Assembly: GCA_944392455.1 (NCBI GenBank)
Contig: CALXWP010000016.1
Coordinates: 1 to 34,516 of the forward strand
Direction: 5' to 3'
Length of the DNA: 34,516 nt
DNA from: an uncultured Clostridia bacterium
Lineage (GTDB): Bacteria; Bacillota; Clostridia; TANB77; CAG-508
Below, piece by piece: positions 15,987 to 23,890 of this stretch. Position 1 is the first letter of the stretch. Every line of letters starts with the position of its first letter. The translations under genes and the position numbers were made by a program. A model generated the notes under the pieces. That model saw only the letters and a program-made list of their open reading frames with translations, was not told where the DNA came from and did not search any database.

Positions 15987-17735
15987 ATGGATAATTATGA
16001 AAAAATATTAGAACTAGCAAAAAGAGCAAAGATACCAGAAGGAAAATTAAATGATGAATTTTTATTTACTATACAAATGGTAGATTATTTTTATTATAAT
16101 AAAAATATAGGAGAACAAGATATAAGGGAAAATTTTGTAGATGGAACATCTGATGGAGGAATAGATTATATATTTAATAGTGATGATGTAATGTATTTAA
16201 TACAAGGAAAAACCAATAATAACTTATCATATGATGATATAAAAAATATATTCTTTAAAATGACTACAACTGTAAGTGATTTTGAAAAAGGAAAATATGA
16301 TTCATATAACGAAAAATTAAAATCTACTTTCCTAAATGCATATGATGATTTATCTGAAAATAAAAATATTACTTTAGTATTATTTGCAAGTACAACATTT
16401 TCAGAAGAGTTGAAGTTTAAAATTGAGGAATTAAAAAAAGAAAGTAACTACAATATTGAAATTTATGATGGGGCAGATATTGAACTTAAGAAGACTATTT
16501 CAACTTTTGAAAAAGAATATATCGAAAATGATAGTTTAATATTATCTGAAGCGAGAAACGTATTGAAATACGGAGAAAATGGAATAATTGTGAATATCAA
16601 AGCATCTTCTTTAAAAAAATTATATGCTAAACATTCAAGAAAAGGACTTTTTAGTTATAATTTAAGAGAACATATTTCACAAAAGAATGTTGATACGGGA
16701 ATTGAGAATACGATCAAAACAGATAAAGATAATTTTTGGTTTTACAATAATGGAATAACAATTGGATGTCAAGATTTTTACATTGATGGATATAAACTTA
16801 AGTTAACAAATTTTTCAATTATAAATGGTGCACAAACAACTACTAAAATTGGGAAATCTAACTTAATAAATGATATATATGATTTTGATTTAGTTTGTAA
16901 AGTTGTGAAAGCACCGGAAAGCTTAAATAAAAATAGTGGTTTTATAATGAAAATTTCAGAAGCTTCAAATTCTCAAAAACCAATAAGAGCAAGAGATTTA
17001 AAGTCAAATTCAACTGAGCAAAAGATATTACAAAGTAAATGTGAAAGAAATTTTTATCCACTAGCTATAGAAATAAAAAGGGGAGTAAAACCAGAGAACT
17101 ATTATAAAGTAGAAAAATGGCAAAGGGTTACTAATGAATATGTAGGACAATTAATATTAGCTTGCTTATATCAAAGACCAGGAACTGCAAGAAGCGGAAA
17201 GATAACAATTTTTACATCTGATAAATTATATAATCAAATATATAAAAATATAAAATTAGATTGCGATGTACTTTATGAATTAGTTAAGATTGCAAATAAA
17301 TATGAAGAGTTTAAAAATTTATATGCAAATGATATAGAAGATATAGACTTAATTGCGGCATGTAAAAATGGAAAACTTACAACATTAGCAATTATATTTT
17401 ATTTATATAAAAAAATGAATGGACTAGTAGATAATTGCTTTGATGACAAAATAAATGAAGATAATATTATTAATACTAAACTTACACTAGAATATAAAAA
17501 AGATGATTATGATGATAAAATAAATTCATTATTTAAATTTATAATAAAGAAATTAAGTGATATATATGAAAAGAAAAAGGAAGGACTAAAATTAACAAGT
17601 TATTCTAATTTTTTTAAAACAGATAAAATTTATCAGGAGGTCATCTTATATGAAATTGATAGGATTTTAGATGATGATTGGGACAGAGAAAAATTAGAAA
17701 AATTGATGGAGATTTTTACAAAAGTAGAAAATTAA
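15987..17735 (+). CDS. AIPR-family abortive infection phage resistance protein
   Basis: 582 aa from ATG 15987 with AGGAG at 15974-15978; GTG at 15978 would overlap that signal. The central part (about 195-400) carries the AIPR family signature: FWFYNNGITIGC, LTNFSIINGAQTTTKIG, then SEASNSQKPIRARDLKSNS. The N-terminus has a nuclease-like pattern, DGTSDGGID (52-60) followed by Gln73-Gly-Lys75, as in Vsr-like or PD-(D/E)XK folds where Gln replaces the catalytic acid. AIPR proteins abort phage infection by killing or arresting the infected cell. The gene is single, behind a promoter with two palindromes, which fits a toxic product kept repressed. Confidence 0.9.
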   Translation: MDNYEKILELAKRAKIPEGKLNDEFLFTIQMVDYFYYNKNIGEQDIRENFVDGTSDGGIDYIFNSDDVMYLIQGKTNNNLSYDDIKNIFFKMTTTVSDFEKGKYDSYNEKLKSTFLNAYDDLSENKNITLVLFASTTFSEELKFKIEELKKESNYNIEIYDGADIELKKTISTFEKEYIENDSLILSEARNVLKYGENGIIVNIKASSLKKLYAKHSRKGLFSYNLREHISQKNVDTGIENTIKTDKDNFWFYNNGITIGCQDFYIDGYKLKLTNFSIINGAQTTTKIGKSNLINDIYDFDLVCKVVKAPESLNKNSGFIMKISEASNSQKPIRARDLKSNSTEQKILQSKCERNFYPLAIEIKRGVKPENYYKVEKWQRVTNEYVGQLILACLYQRPGTARSGKITIFTSDKLYNQIYKNIKLDCDVLYELVKIANKYEEFKNLYANDIEDIDLIAACKNGKLTTLAIIFYLYKKMNGLVDNCFDDKINEDNIINTKLTLEYKKDDYDDKINSLFKFIIKKLSDIYEKKKEGLKLTSYSNFFKTDKIYQEVILYEIDRILDDDWDREKLEKLMEIFTKVEN

Positions 17736-17775
17736 TATTTCTAAAAAATAATATATAATGAAGGTGTTAAATATA

Positions 17776-18135
17776 ATGAAAAATTTATTTATAGAATATC
17801 CAAAGTGTTCAACATGTCAAAAAGCAAAGAAATGGTTAGAAAGCAATGATATACATTTTGAAGATAGACATATAATAGATAATAATCCTACAGTAGAAGA
17901 ATTAGAAAAATGGATTAATTTAAGCGGAAAAGAAATAAGAAAATGGTTTAATACAAGCGGATTAAAGTATAAATCGTTAAATTTAAAAGAGAAACTTCCT
18001 AAGATGACAGATCAAGAAAAAATCAAGTTATTAGCAAGTGATGGAATGCTAGTTAAAAGGCCAATTCTAATTTCAGATAAAGGAATATTGATTGGTTTTA
18101 AAGAAGAAGAATGGAAAGATTTATTATTAGGGTAG
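17776..18135 (+). CDS. Spx/ArsC-family thioredoxin-fold protein
   Basis: 119 aa from ATG 17776, 9 bases after AAGGTG (17761-17766); the earlier ATG at 17758 lies before that signal. The N-terminus has Cys11-Ser-Thr-Cys14 in a thioredoxin fold, and Arg95 in MLVKRPIL matches the conserved Arg-Pro of the ArsC/Spx family. Two cysteines (CxxC) fit Spx/MgsR, redox-sensing RNA-polymerase-binding regulators, or a YffB-type reductase. True ArsC enzymes usually have a CxxS or different cysteine set. It is followed after 7 bases by a macro-domain gene and probably shares its transcript. Confidence 0.85.
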   Translation: MKNLFIEYPKCSTCQKAKKWLESNDIHFEDRHIIDNNPTVEELEKWINLSGKEIRKWFNTSGLKYKSLNLKEKLPKMTDQEKIKLLASDGMLVKRPILISDKGILIGFKEEEWKDLLLG

Positions 18136-18142
18136 TGATAGT

Positions 18143-18655
18143 ATGAAATATGATAATATAGAAATTATAAAAGGTGATATAACAAAATTAGAAATAGATG
18201 CAATTGTTAATGCAGCAAATAGCTCTCTACTTGGTGGAGGAGGTGTTGACGGTGCCATACATAATGCAGCTGGCCCAGAATTGTTAGAAGAGTGTAGAAG
18301 ATTAAATGGCTGTAAAGATGGTGAAGCTCAAATAACAAGTGGATACAATTTAAAAGCAAAATATGTTATTCATACTGTAGCACCTAAATGGTATGATAAT
18401 AGAATAATAAATAAAGAAGAATTATTAAGAAATTGCTATAGTAATTCGTATAAATTAGCTAAAGAAAACCATATAGAAACAATTGCATTTCCTTGTATAG
18501 GTATGGGAGTATATCAATGTCCTTTAGAGATCGGAACAAAAATTGCAATAGAGGAAGCAATGAAAAATAGTGATTACTTTTCTAAAATTTATTTAGTATG
18601 CTTTATGGAAAAAGAATATAATTATTATTTAGAGTTTTTTAAAAAAGAAAAATAA
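18143..18655 (+). CDS. Macro-domain protein, probable O-acetyl-ADP-ribose deacetylase
   Basis: A 170-aa single macro domain of the YmdB/MacroD type. It has the ADP-ribose-binding strand GDITKLEIDAIVNAAN with NAAN at 23-26, the glycine-rich loop GGGGVDGAIH (31-40) and the second loop FPCIGMGVYQCPLE. These enzymes hydrolyse O-acetyl-ADP-ribose and remove ADP-ribose from acidic side chains, in the cytosol. The full length matches the family. It is co-transcribed with the Spx-like gene and ended by a clear terminator. Macro domains can also reverse ADP-ribosylation made by phage or defence enzymes, but nothing here shows that link. Confidence 0.95.
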   Translation: MKYDNIEIIKGDITKLEIDAIVNAANSSLLGGGGVDGAIHNAAGPELLEECRRLNGCKDGEAQITSGYNLKAKYVIHTVAPKWYDNRIINKEELLRNCYSNSYKLAKENHIETIAFPCIGMGVYQCPLEIGTKIAIEEAMKNSDYFSKIYLVCFMEKEYNYYLEFFKKEK

Positions 18656-18670
18656 ATAAAACAAAGTATG

Positions 18671-18699
18671 AAAAACATCTATAATTGATAGATGTTTTT
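18671..18699 (+). terminator. Intrinsic terminator after the macro-domain gene
   Basis: AAAAACATCTAT (18671-18682) pairs fully with ATAGATGTTTTT (18688-18699) around AATTG, and the 3' arm ends in five T residues. It lies 16 bases after the stop codon. Confidence 0.8.
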
Positions 18700-19026
18700 A
18701 TAAAAATAAATTGATCTATTATTGAAATATAATTTGTTACTTAGAAAAAATAAATTAGTACTTACATAATAAAATTATTAATCCTTAAATTGACTATTGG
18801 ATGGGTATAATTTATAGTAATTAGGAATTTATGATGGGGAGATAACTTGTTTTAATTTTTCTAAAACCTCTATTTTTTCATCACAAAACTTATTACTTTC
18901 TGCATCAAAAAATTGTAGAACTAATAAACCAGAAGCTTTAATTAGCAATTTATTAATTTAAAATGTTCTAAAATTATATCATTCATATTAATTACGTTTT
19001 TTATTTATTAAAACTAATTTATCTTT
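18700..19026. other. Gene-poor gap between convergent units
   Basis: This gap separates the Spx/macro operon from the minus-strand YtqA unit. The only protein-like signal is the broken minus-strand frame at 18829-18986. Near 18790-18811 there are TTGACT and TATAAT boxes, but they are only 10 bases apart and so do not make a promoter. Confidence 0.5.
18829..18986 (-). pseudogene. Possible frameshifted small gene
   Basis: On the minus strand ATG at 18986 opens MNDIILEHFKLINC and stops. One frame over, a 42-codon open stretch continues with protein-like composition (KLLIKASGLLVLQFFDAESN and on, then DEKIEVLEKLKQVIS) to a stop at 18829-18831. Joining the two with one frameshift gives a ~55-aa protein. 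There is no clear ribosome binding site and no recognised family. It could be a chance open frame. Confidence 0.3.
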
Positions 19027-19950
19027 TTATTTTAAATATTCCATTCCTTGCCACAAATCTTTTTCCCTCATTAGTTTATCCAATCCATTAATGATCCACT
19101 TTTTATGCTTATTCCATTTGGGTGCAACTAGTAGATTTTTTGGAGCATCACCAGATACTCTATGAATGACAATATCTTTGCTAATATGAGTTAGAATATA
19201 TGCACAAATATTTAGATAGTCATCTAATTCTATTGGTTTATATTTGTGCTCTAAATACATCTCTTCCAATTTAGTGTCTTTAACTATATAGCAAGAATGG
19301 ATCTTTAATCCTTGAATATTATGATCATTTACAAATTGTACAGTATTTTGTATATCTTCTTTAGTTTCATTTGGAAGCCCTACCATAATATGAGCTATTA
19401 CATCAATATTATATTTATTTAATATTTTTACTGCATTTGTAAAATCATTATTAGTATAGCATCTATTAATTAATTTACCAGTTTCTTCATTAGCTGTTTG
19501 AAGGCCAAGTTCAACAGAAACGTAGTATTTATTAGTATAGCTTTTTAAAAGTTGTGCTATATCCTCATTAATACAATCAGGTCTAGTAGCAACAGAAAGT
19601 CCAACAATTCTATTATCTATTAATGCAGCATCATATTTTTTTCTCAAATTATCCAATGTATCATATGTATTGGTAAAATTTTGAAAATATACAATAAACT
19701 TATTAGCTCTTTTGGCTTTATAGCTATTAAAATAGTTTTTTACTTGATTAGAAATAGTATCTTTATGAATATGATCACCTGATCCTTTTTCACTACAAAA
19801 AATGCATCCATTTATACCTTTAGAGCCATCTCTATTAGGACAAGTAAAATTTCCATCAATACATATTTTTAAAGTTCTTTCTCCAAATTTTTTCTTTAAA
19901 TATTTATTTAAATAGTTATATCTATCATTATTGGTATTTAAATTGTTCAC
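19027..19950 (-). CDS. ytqA: TIGR01212-type radical SAM protein (YtqA/MnmL family)
   Basis: A 307-aa radical SAM enzyme. The start is GTG at 19950-19948 behind GAAGAGGT. The iron-sulfur cysteines are Cys37, Cys49 and Cys52, in CPNRDG...GCIFC, the spacing of the Elp3-like YtqA group rather than plain CxxxCxxC. Other family marks are VGLSVATRPDC, VELGLQTANEETGKLINR and the SAM-barrel segment IDVIAHIMVGLPNETKEDI. The B. subtilis homologue has been linked to the mnm5U34 wobble modification of tRNA, where it works with the methyltransferase YtqB/MnmM. That partner is not in the window. It follows the membrane-protein gene by 17 bases and is probably co-transcribed with it. Confidence 0.9.
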   Translation of the reverse strand: MNNLNTNNDRYNYLNKYLKKKFGERTLKICIDGNFTCPNRDGSKGINGCIFCSEKGSGDHIHKDTISNQVKNYFNSYKAKRANKFIVYFQNFTNTYDTLDNLRKKYDAALIDNRIVGLSVATRPDCINEDIAQLLKSYTNKYYVSVELGLQTANEETGKLINRCYTNNDFTNAVKILNKYNIDVIAHIMVGLPNETKEDIQNTVQFVNDHNIQGLKIHSCYIVKDTKLEEMYLEHKYKPIELDDYLNICAYILTHISKDIVIHRVSGDAPKNLLVAPKWNKHKKWIINGLDKLMREKDLWQGMEYLK

Positions 19951-19967
19951 ATTTTACCTCTTCTAAA

Positions 19968-20816
19968 TTAATAATTTACTTCAGATCCGTTATATGTATG
20001 AATAATTACATCTCTGATTTCTAAATTTTCATCATTCAATTCATCTTTAGGAATGGATACCGTTAAAATATACATATAATTTCCTGATACTTGAATAGTG
20101 CTCCATACTTTATATTGATAATATTGTGAAAGTGAAAAATCATAAGATAAAACTCTTTTAGTACTTGACTCTAAAGTTAAATTTTCTATATTAAAATTAT
20201 TTACACTTCCATATCCTAAATCATTTTGATATTGTCTTATATTTTGTTTTAATAAACCTAGATATTGATCAGTAGAATAATTGGAATAATTACTAATATC
20301 CATTTGATATATAAATAGAGAAGGAAGATCTGGATTAGAGATATCACTATTACATTTTATTGTAGCATATGTTTTATCTCCTGCACTAGCAAAATATGGA
20401 CCTGCCTCCCAATCATTTGGGTAATAGCAAAATACACAATAATCATTAAAATCATAACCAAATATTACAGCATTAAAACGACCATAAGAAGAGTAGTTAA
20501 AAGTTTGACCATAGAAACGATCATTAGAATCTTTTAAATATACGATCATATTTTTCAGTAAAATATTAGAATTAATTTCTTCAGCTGATTGGATAGGCAT
20601 ATGTTCTGAACTTATTATATCATTTATAGCTTGTTCACTTCTTGAAATTAAAGCGTTTTGAATTAATTCGTTATGAATATTATCATCAAAAGCTTGTACT
20701 TTTGATTCTTTTGGTGTAATTAGATTAGTAATTAAAATTATTGCTCCAATAGTTATAACTAGAATTATTATAATAGCCAATATTAAAATTGGTTTTGAAA
20801 TTGGTTGCTCTTCCAT
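19968..20816 (-). CDS. Membrane-anchored extracellular protein of unknown function
   Basis: 282 aa. A short cytosolic N-terminus is followed by one long hydrophobic helix (about 9-33, ILILAIIIILVITIGAIILI). There is no lipobox cysteine, so it should stay as a membrane anchor with ~245 residues outside. The outer part is rich in Tyr, Asn and Ser and looks mainly beta-sheet (DWEAGPYFASAGDKTYATIK, then YQYKVWSTIQVSGNYMYILT), reminiscent of PsbP-like or similar lipid-modified sensor domains. I recognise no family. The ribosome binding site AAGGAGG lies just before the start on the minus strand. It sits upstream of the YtqA-type gene in the same operon. Confidence 0.75.
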   Translation of the reverse strand: MEEQPISKPILILAIIIILVITIGAIILITNLITPKESKVQAFDDNIHNELIQNALISRSEQAINDIISSEHMPIQSAEEINSNILLKNMIVYLKDSNDRFYGQTFNYSSYGRFNAVIFGYDFNDYCVFCYYPNDWEAGPYFASAGDKTYATIKCNSDISNPDLPSLFIYQMDISNYSNYSTDQYLGLLKQNIRQYQNDLGYGSVNNFNIENLTLESSTKRVLSYDFSLSQYYQYKVWSTIQVSGNYMYILTVSIPKDELNDENLEIRDVIIHTYNGSEVNY

Positions 20817-21134
20817 AAAATCCTCCTTAGATTATGTTATAAATAATCTATACATACAAAATATTATCAAAAAAACAACTTCAAGTAAATGAAAATAATA
20901 TAAAAATATATTCAAATATATGGAAAATAGATACAGTGGAAAATAAAAAATGACAAATATACTATGAAGTAGCAAAATAGAGTAGTAAAAAGATATTCTT
21001 TAAATAACAAAAAACAAATATTAATTGATGTGTCGACTTATAAATAATACTATAATAGAAAATAATAGAATATACTAGATAGTTTATGCAAAATATGATA
21101 TATTAGACATAGTAAATAAATTAAGAGGTATATT
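20817..21134. other. Divergent intergenic region
   Basis: This region must hold promoters for the minus-strand membrane-protein unit and the plus-strand Ltp unit. On the plus strand TATAAT at 21051-21056 is a good -10, but the nearest -35-like box, TTGATG at 21025-21030, is 20 bases away. On the minus strand I find no pair I would defend. No hairpin or gene is evident. Confidence 0.4.
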
Positions 21135-21869
21135 ATGGAGAATAAGAAAAGTGATGTAAGGAAATGGTTGATTTGCCTTATAATAGCAATGGTTATAATA
21201 TTAGTTATTGCATTGCTTGTTTACTATTTACAGAAAACAAAAGATATAAAAGATGATCTATCTGAAAATGTAGTAGACAGTTATGTAGAAGATAATAGTG
21301 AAATAGTAGAAAATGAAATAATAGAAGAAGAAACTAACAAAATAGAAGATAATGATAATAACACAACATCAAATAAAACTACTTCAATAAATATAACTTC
21401 AATTGAAAATAAATCATCAGATACATCTAGCACAACAGTTTCAGAAGGAAAGAAAGAAGCTTTAGCACAAGCAAAAAAGGATTTGAAAGAATCTGCTTTT
21501 TCAAAATCTAGTTTGAAAAAGCTATTAAGAAATAGGGGATACACTATTTCGCAAGTTAGATATGCGGTTAATAATTGTGGAGCAAATTGGAAAAAGCAAG
21601 CTGTAAAAAAAGCAAAAGAATACTTAAAAATTACAGCTTTTTCAGAATCTAGTTTGAGGCAATTATTAAGATATGTAGGATTTTCGAGTTCTGAAGCGAA
21701 GTATGGAGTTGAAAATTGTAAAGCTAACTGGGAAAAACAAGCAGCATTAAAAGCAGAAGAATATTTGAATGTAAAGTTTTTTTCGAAAGAAGATTTGATA
21801 AGACAACTGAGAGAAGAAGGCTTTACTTATTCTCAAGCTTTATATGGTGCTAGGTCAGTAGGATTTTAA
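21135..21869 (+). CDS. Ltp-repeat surface protein
   Basis: 244 aa. The N-terminus is a membrane anchor (about 12-33, LICLIIAMVIILVIALLVYY), then a low-complexity Asp/Glu/Asn/Thr/Ser linker to about residue 105, then three ~45-residue repeats to the C-terminus. Each repeat reads roughly A-x2-Y/L-L-x4-FS-x2-L-x2-L-x4-G-x-(S/T)-x2-(Q/E)-A/V-x-Y-(A/G)-V (ALAQAKKDLKESAFSKSSLK and so on). This is the Ltp (host cell surface-exposed lipoprotein) repeat. In the Streptococcus thermophilus phage TP-J34, Ltp blocks DNA injection of other phages. Here the lipobox is missing and a TM helix replaces it. Many such proteins are chromosomal and not proven to act on phage. Confidence 0.85.
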   Translation: MENKKSDVRKWLICLIIAMVIILVIALLVYYLQKTKDIKDDLSENVVDSYVEDNSEIVENEIIEEETNKIEDNDNNTTSNKTTSINITSIENKSSDTSSTTVSEGKKEALAQAKKDLKESAFSKSSLKKLLRNRGYTISQVRYAVNNCGANWKKQAVKKAKEYLKITAFSESSLRQLLRYVGFSSSEAKYGVENCKANWEKQAALKAEEYLNVKFFSKEDLIRQLREEGFTYSQALYGARSVGF

Positions 21870-21902
21870 AAAATATTTAGAATTAATAGGAGGAAAAGAA
21901 AA

Positions 21903-23180
21903 ATGTCAAAAAAATTTAAAATTATAATAATTGTAGTTTCTATAATTATTCTTATAGCAATAATTGCTGTAGCAGGATATTTCATATCTAGAAATATGAA
22001 AGTAAATGAAAGCATAGGATCTACTTGGGGAGATACATATTATGCATATCTAAAAGGAGTAAAAAAATCTGAAGATAAAACACAATATGGATTAAACTCA
22101 GACACAAATAATGTTACAGTAGAATTTATTCAAGCAATAGAAGAAAAAGATCCAGTGATGGTAATGACATATCAAAAAGATGCTTCAGAATATTCAAATA
22201 TATACTATATAAATAATTCAGGAAGTGTTGAGTATAGCCAATATACAGTGCCTAATTCTGTTGAATATTTATACAATATAGAAGATTCAAAATATTCATG
22301 GTATATGCATACAACTGAAGAAGGAATAGAAAAATATCAATCAGTCGAAAATATTACTCAAGTATTGCTTGGAGAAGCTACAGAGACAGACGAAGTTTCT
22401 TTTGAACAAGATGATTTTATTAGAGATGAAACTAATATGAATTTATCAGAATTTGATAAATTATTTATCGAAACAGAAACATCTAATACTGGAAAAACTA
22501 ATATTGACTTTAGTTCAGACGATTTAAATTTTAAAGATACAATTACAAATGCAGTAAATGGATATAAATCAGATGAAGAACTAGCAACAGATGAGATGAA
22601 AGAAACAGTAACAAATAGAATTGAAGAAATAAATAAAATAGAAGAAGAGCAGAAAAGACAGGAAGAATTAGAAAAAGCAAAACTAACAACTGATAATGTA
22701 GATACTCGAATAGGAGAAAACTTAAAATGGTTTTCAGCAGCATATCTAGGATCAACATATGGTTGGTATTATGTATATGATTACGAAGATGTAACAGGAA
22801 AAGTTTCAATTCCTGGAGTTGATCAATTTATGATGGTAGACGAAGTTGTTGGAGCTGGAAGCATTGAAAATATGAAAAATAGTTTGGCAGAATATATGAC
22901 ATCTGATGTTGTAAATAGACTTGCATCAAATTCAGAGTTTGATTATGGATTTGAAGAATATAATGGAAAAGTATATTGGGTAACAGGAGGAGTTGGTGAT
23001 GGAGATATTATTGATTATGATAAAGCAGAAGTAATAAGCTCAGACGGAACAACTTCAAAAATATTATTAGAAAACTATAATTCTATTGGAAATACTAAAA
23101 TGGAAGAAATTACTGTAACAGTTATGTACGAAAATGATAAATATATAATAACAGATTACGAAGTAAAGAGAATGTACTAA
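21903..23180 (+). CDS. Membrane-anchored surface protein, possibly IseA-like at the C-terminus
   Basis: 425 aa with an N-terminal hydrophobic helix (about 5-30, FKIIIIVVSIIILIAIIAVA) and no lipobox. The middle (about 40-265) is acidic, with a charged helix RIEEINKIEEEQKRQEELEK. The C-terminal ~150 residues form an NTF2-like or IseA-like domain: AAYLGSTYGWYYVYD, MKNSLAEYMTSDVVNRL, YNGKVYWVTGGVGDGDIIDY, then a closing strand EITVTVMYENDKYIITDYEV. IseA inhibits cell-wall DL-endopeptidases. That relation is my inference from pattern. It starts 33 bases after the Ltp gene, behind AGGAGG, and shares its transcript and terminator. Confidence 0.7.
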   Translation: MSKKFKIIIIVVSIIILIAIIAVAGYFISRNMKVNESIGSTWGDTYYAYLKGVKKSEDKTQYGLNSDTNNVTVEFIQAIEEKDPVMVMTYQKDASEYSNIYYINNSGSVEYSQYTVPNSVEYLYNIEDSKYSWYMHTTEEGIEKYQSVENITQVLLGEATETDEVSFEQDDFIRDETNMNLSEFDKLFIETETSNTGKTNIDFSSDDLNFKDTITNAVNGYKSDEELATDEMKETVTNRIEEINKIEEEQKRQEELEKAKLTTDNVDTRIGENLKWFSAAYLGSTYGWYYVYDYEDVTGKVSIPGVDQFMMVDEVVGAGSIENMKNSLAEYMTSDVVNRLASNSEFDYGFEEYNGKVYWVTGGVGDGDIIDYDKAEVISSDGTTSKILLENYNSIGNTKMEEITVTVMYENDKYIITDYEVKRMY

Positions 23181-23212
23181 TATATTTGGGATTAAGTGCA
23201 AAAAGCTATTGG

Positions 23213-23254
23213 GGTAAATAATTAGATTTAAATATACTAATTATTTACCTTTTT
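23213..23254 (+). terminator. Intrinsic terminator of the Ltp operon
   Basis: GGTAAATAATTAG (23213-23225) pairs with CTAATTATTTACC (23237-23249) over 13 bp and is followed by five T residues. Confidence 0.85.
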
Positions 23255-23278
23255 ATTTTGTAAAAAACATACAAACAA

Positions 23279-23307
23279 TTGACAAAAACTGGAAATTAGA
23301 TTAATAT
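23279..23307 (+). promoter_or_regulatory. Probable promoter of yraN-comM-dprA
   Basis: A consensus TTGACA at 23279-23284 is followed after 17 bases by TAATAT at 23302-23307. A better-looking TATAAT at 23308-23313 is 23 bases away and too far. The leader to the yraN start would be ~125 bases. Confidence 0.45.
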
Positions 23308-23439
23308 TATAATTAACTGTTACAAATGAATTAATTATATATATTTATTGTATAACTAGATATAAAGTTTTACAAAAAAGCTTTATTATTTTATAGTTAT
23401 GCAAAAGAAAGAAAGGAGGTAAATTGTAACTTTTAAATT

Positions 23440-23793
23440 ATGTATTTGAGGCACGAAATAGGTAAAATAGGAGAGAAAATTGCAACAGATTATTTAGAAG
23501 AGCAGGGATATATTATCGTTGAGAGAAATTTTGTTGCAAGGCAAGGAGAAATAGATATTATTGCAAAAGATAAAAATGAATTTATTTTTATAGAAGTTAA
23601 GACCAGAACTAATTTATTATATGGAAAACCTATTGAAGCGGTAGACAATAAGAAGCAGAAAAATTTAATAAGAACTGTAAAGTACTATTTATATTCTAAG
23701 CATCTTGAAAATAGATTTGTAAGAATTGATGTTATAGAAATATATTTGAATGGTAAACAATATAAAGTAAATCATATTAAGCAAATTATATAA
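23440..23793 (+). CDS. yraN: YraN family (UPF0102) endonuclease-like protein
   Basis: A 117-aa protein with a Holliday-junction-resolvase-like nuclease fold: GE37-I-D39 in RQGEIDIIA and Glu52-Val-Lys54 in FIFIEVKTR, the PD-(D/E)XK pattern of the family. Its exact role is unsettled; gene neighbourhoods link it to DNA repair and uptake. The start ATG 23440 is 20 bases after the only good ribosome binding site (AGGAGG 23414-23419), which is unusually far. No other in-frame start fits. It precedes comM and dprA, the order seen in many bacteria. Confidence 0.92.
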   Translation: MYLRHEIGKIGEKIATDYLEEQGYIIVERNFVARQGEIDIIAKDKNEFIFIEVKTRTNLLYGKPIEAVDNKKQKNLIRTVKYYLYSKHLENRFVRIDVIEIYLNGKQYKVNHIKQII

Positions 23794-23890
23794 AAAATAT
23801 TGACAAATACAATAAGAACTGGTAAAATATTCCAAATTAATTCTGATGGATTTTATTCTAAATCCAAATTTCCAAAAAAAAGAGGTATAA

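Noticed and set aside
18790..18811. TTGACT and TATAAT as a promoter
   Set aside because: The spacer is only 10 bases.
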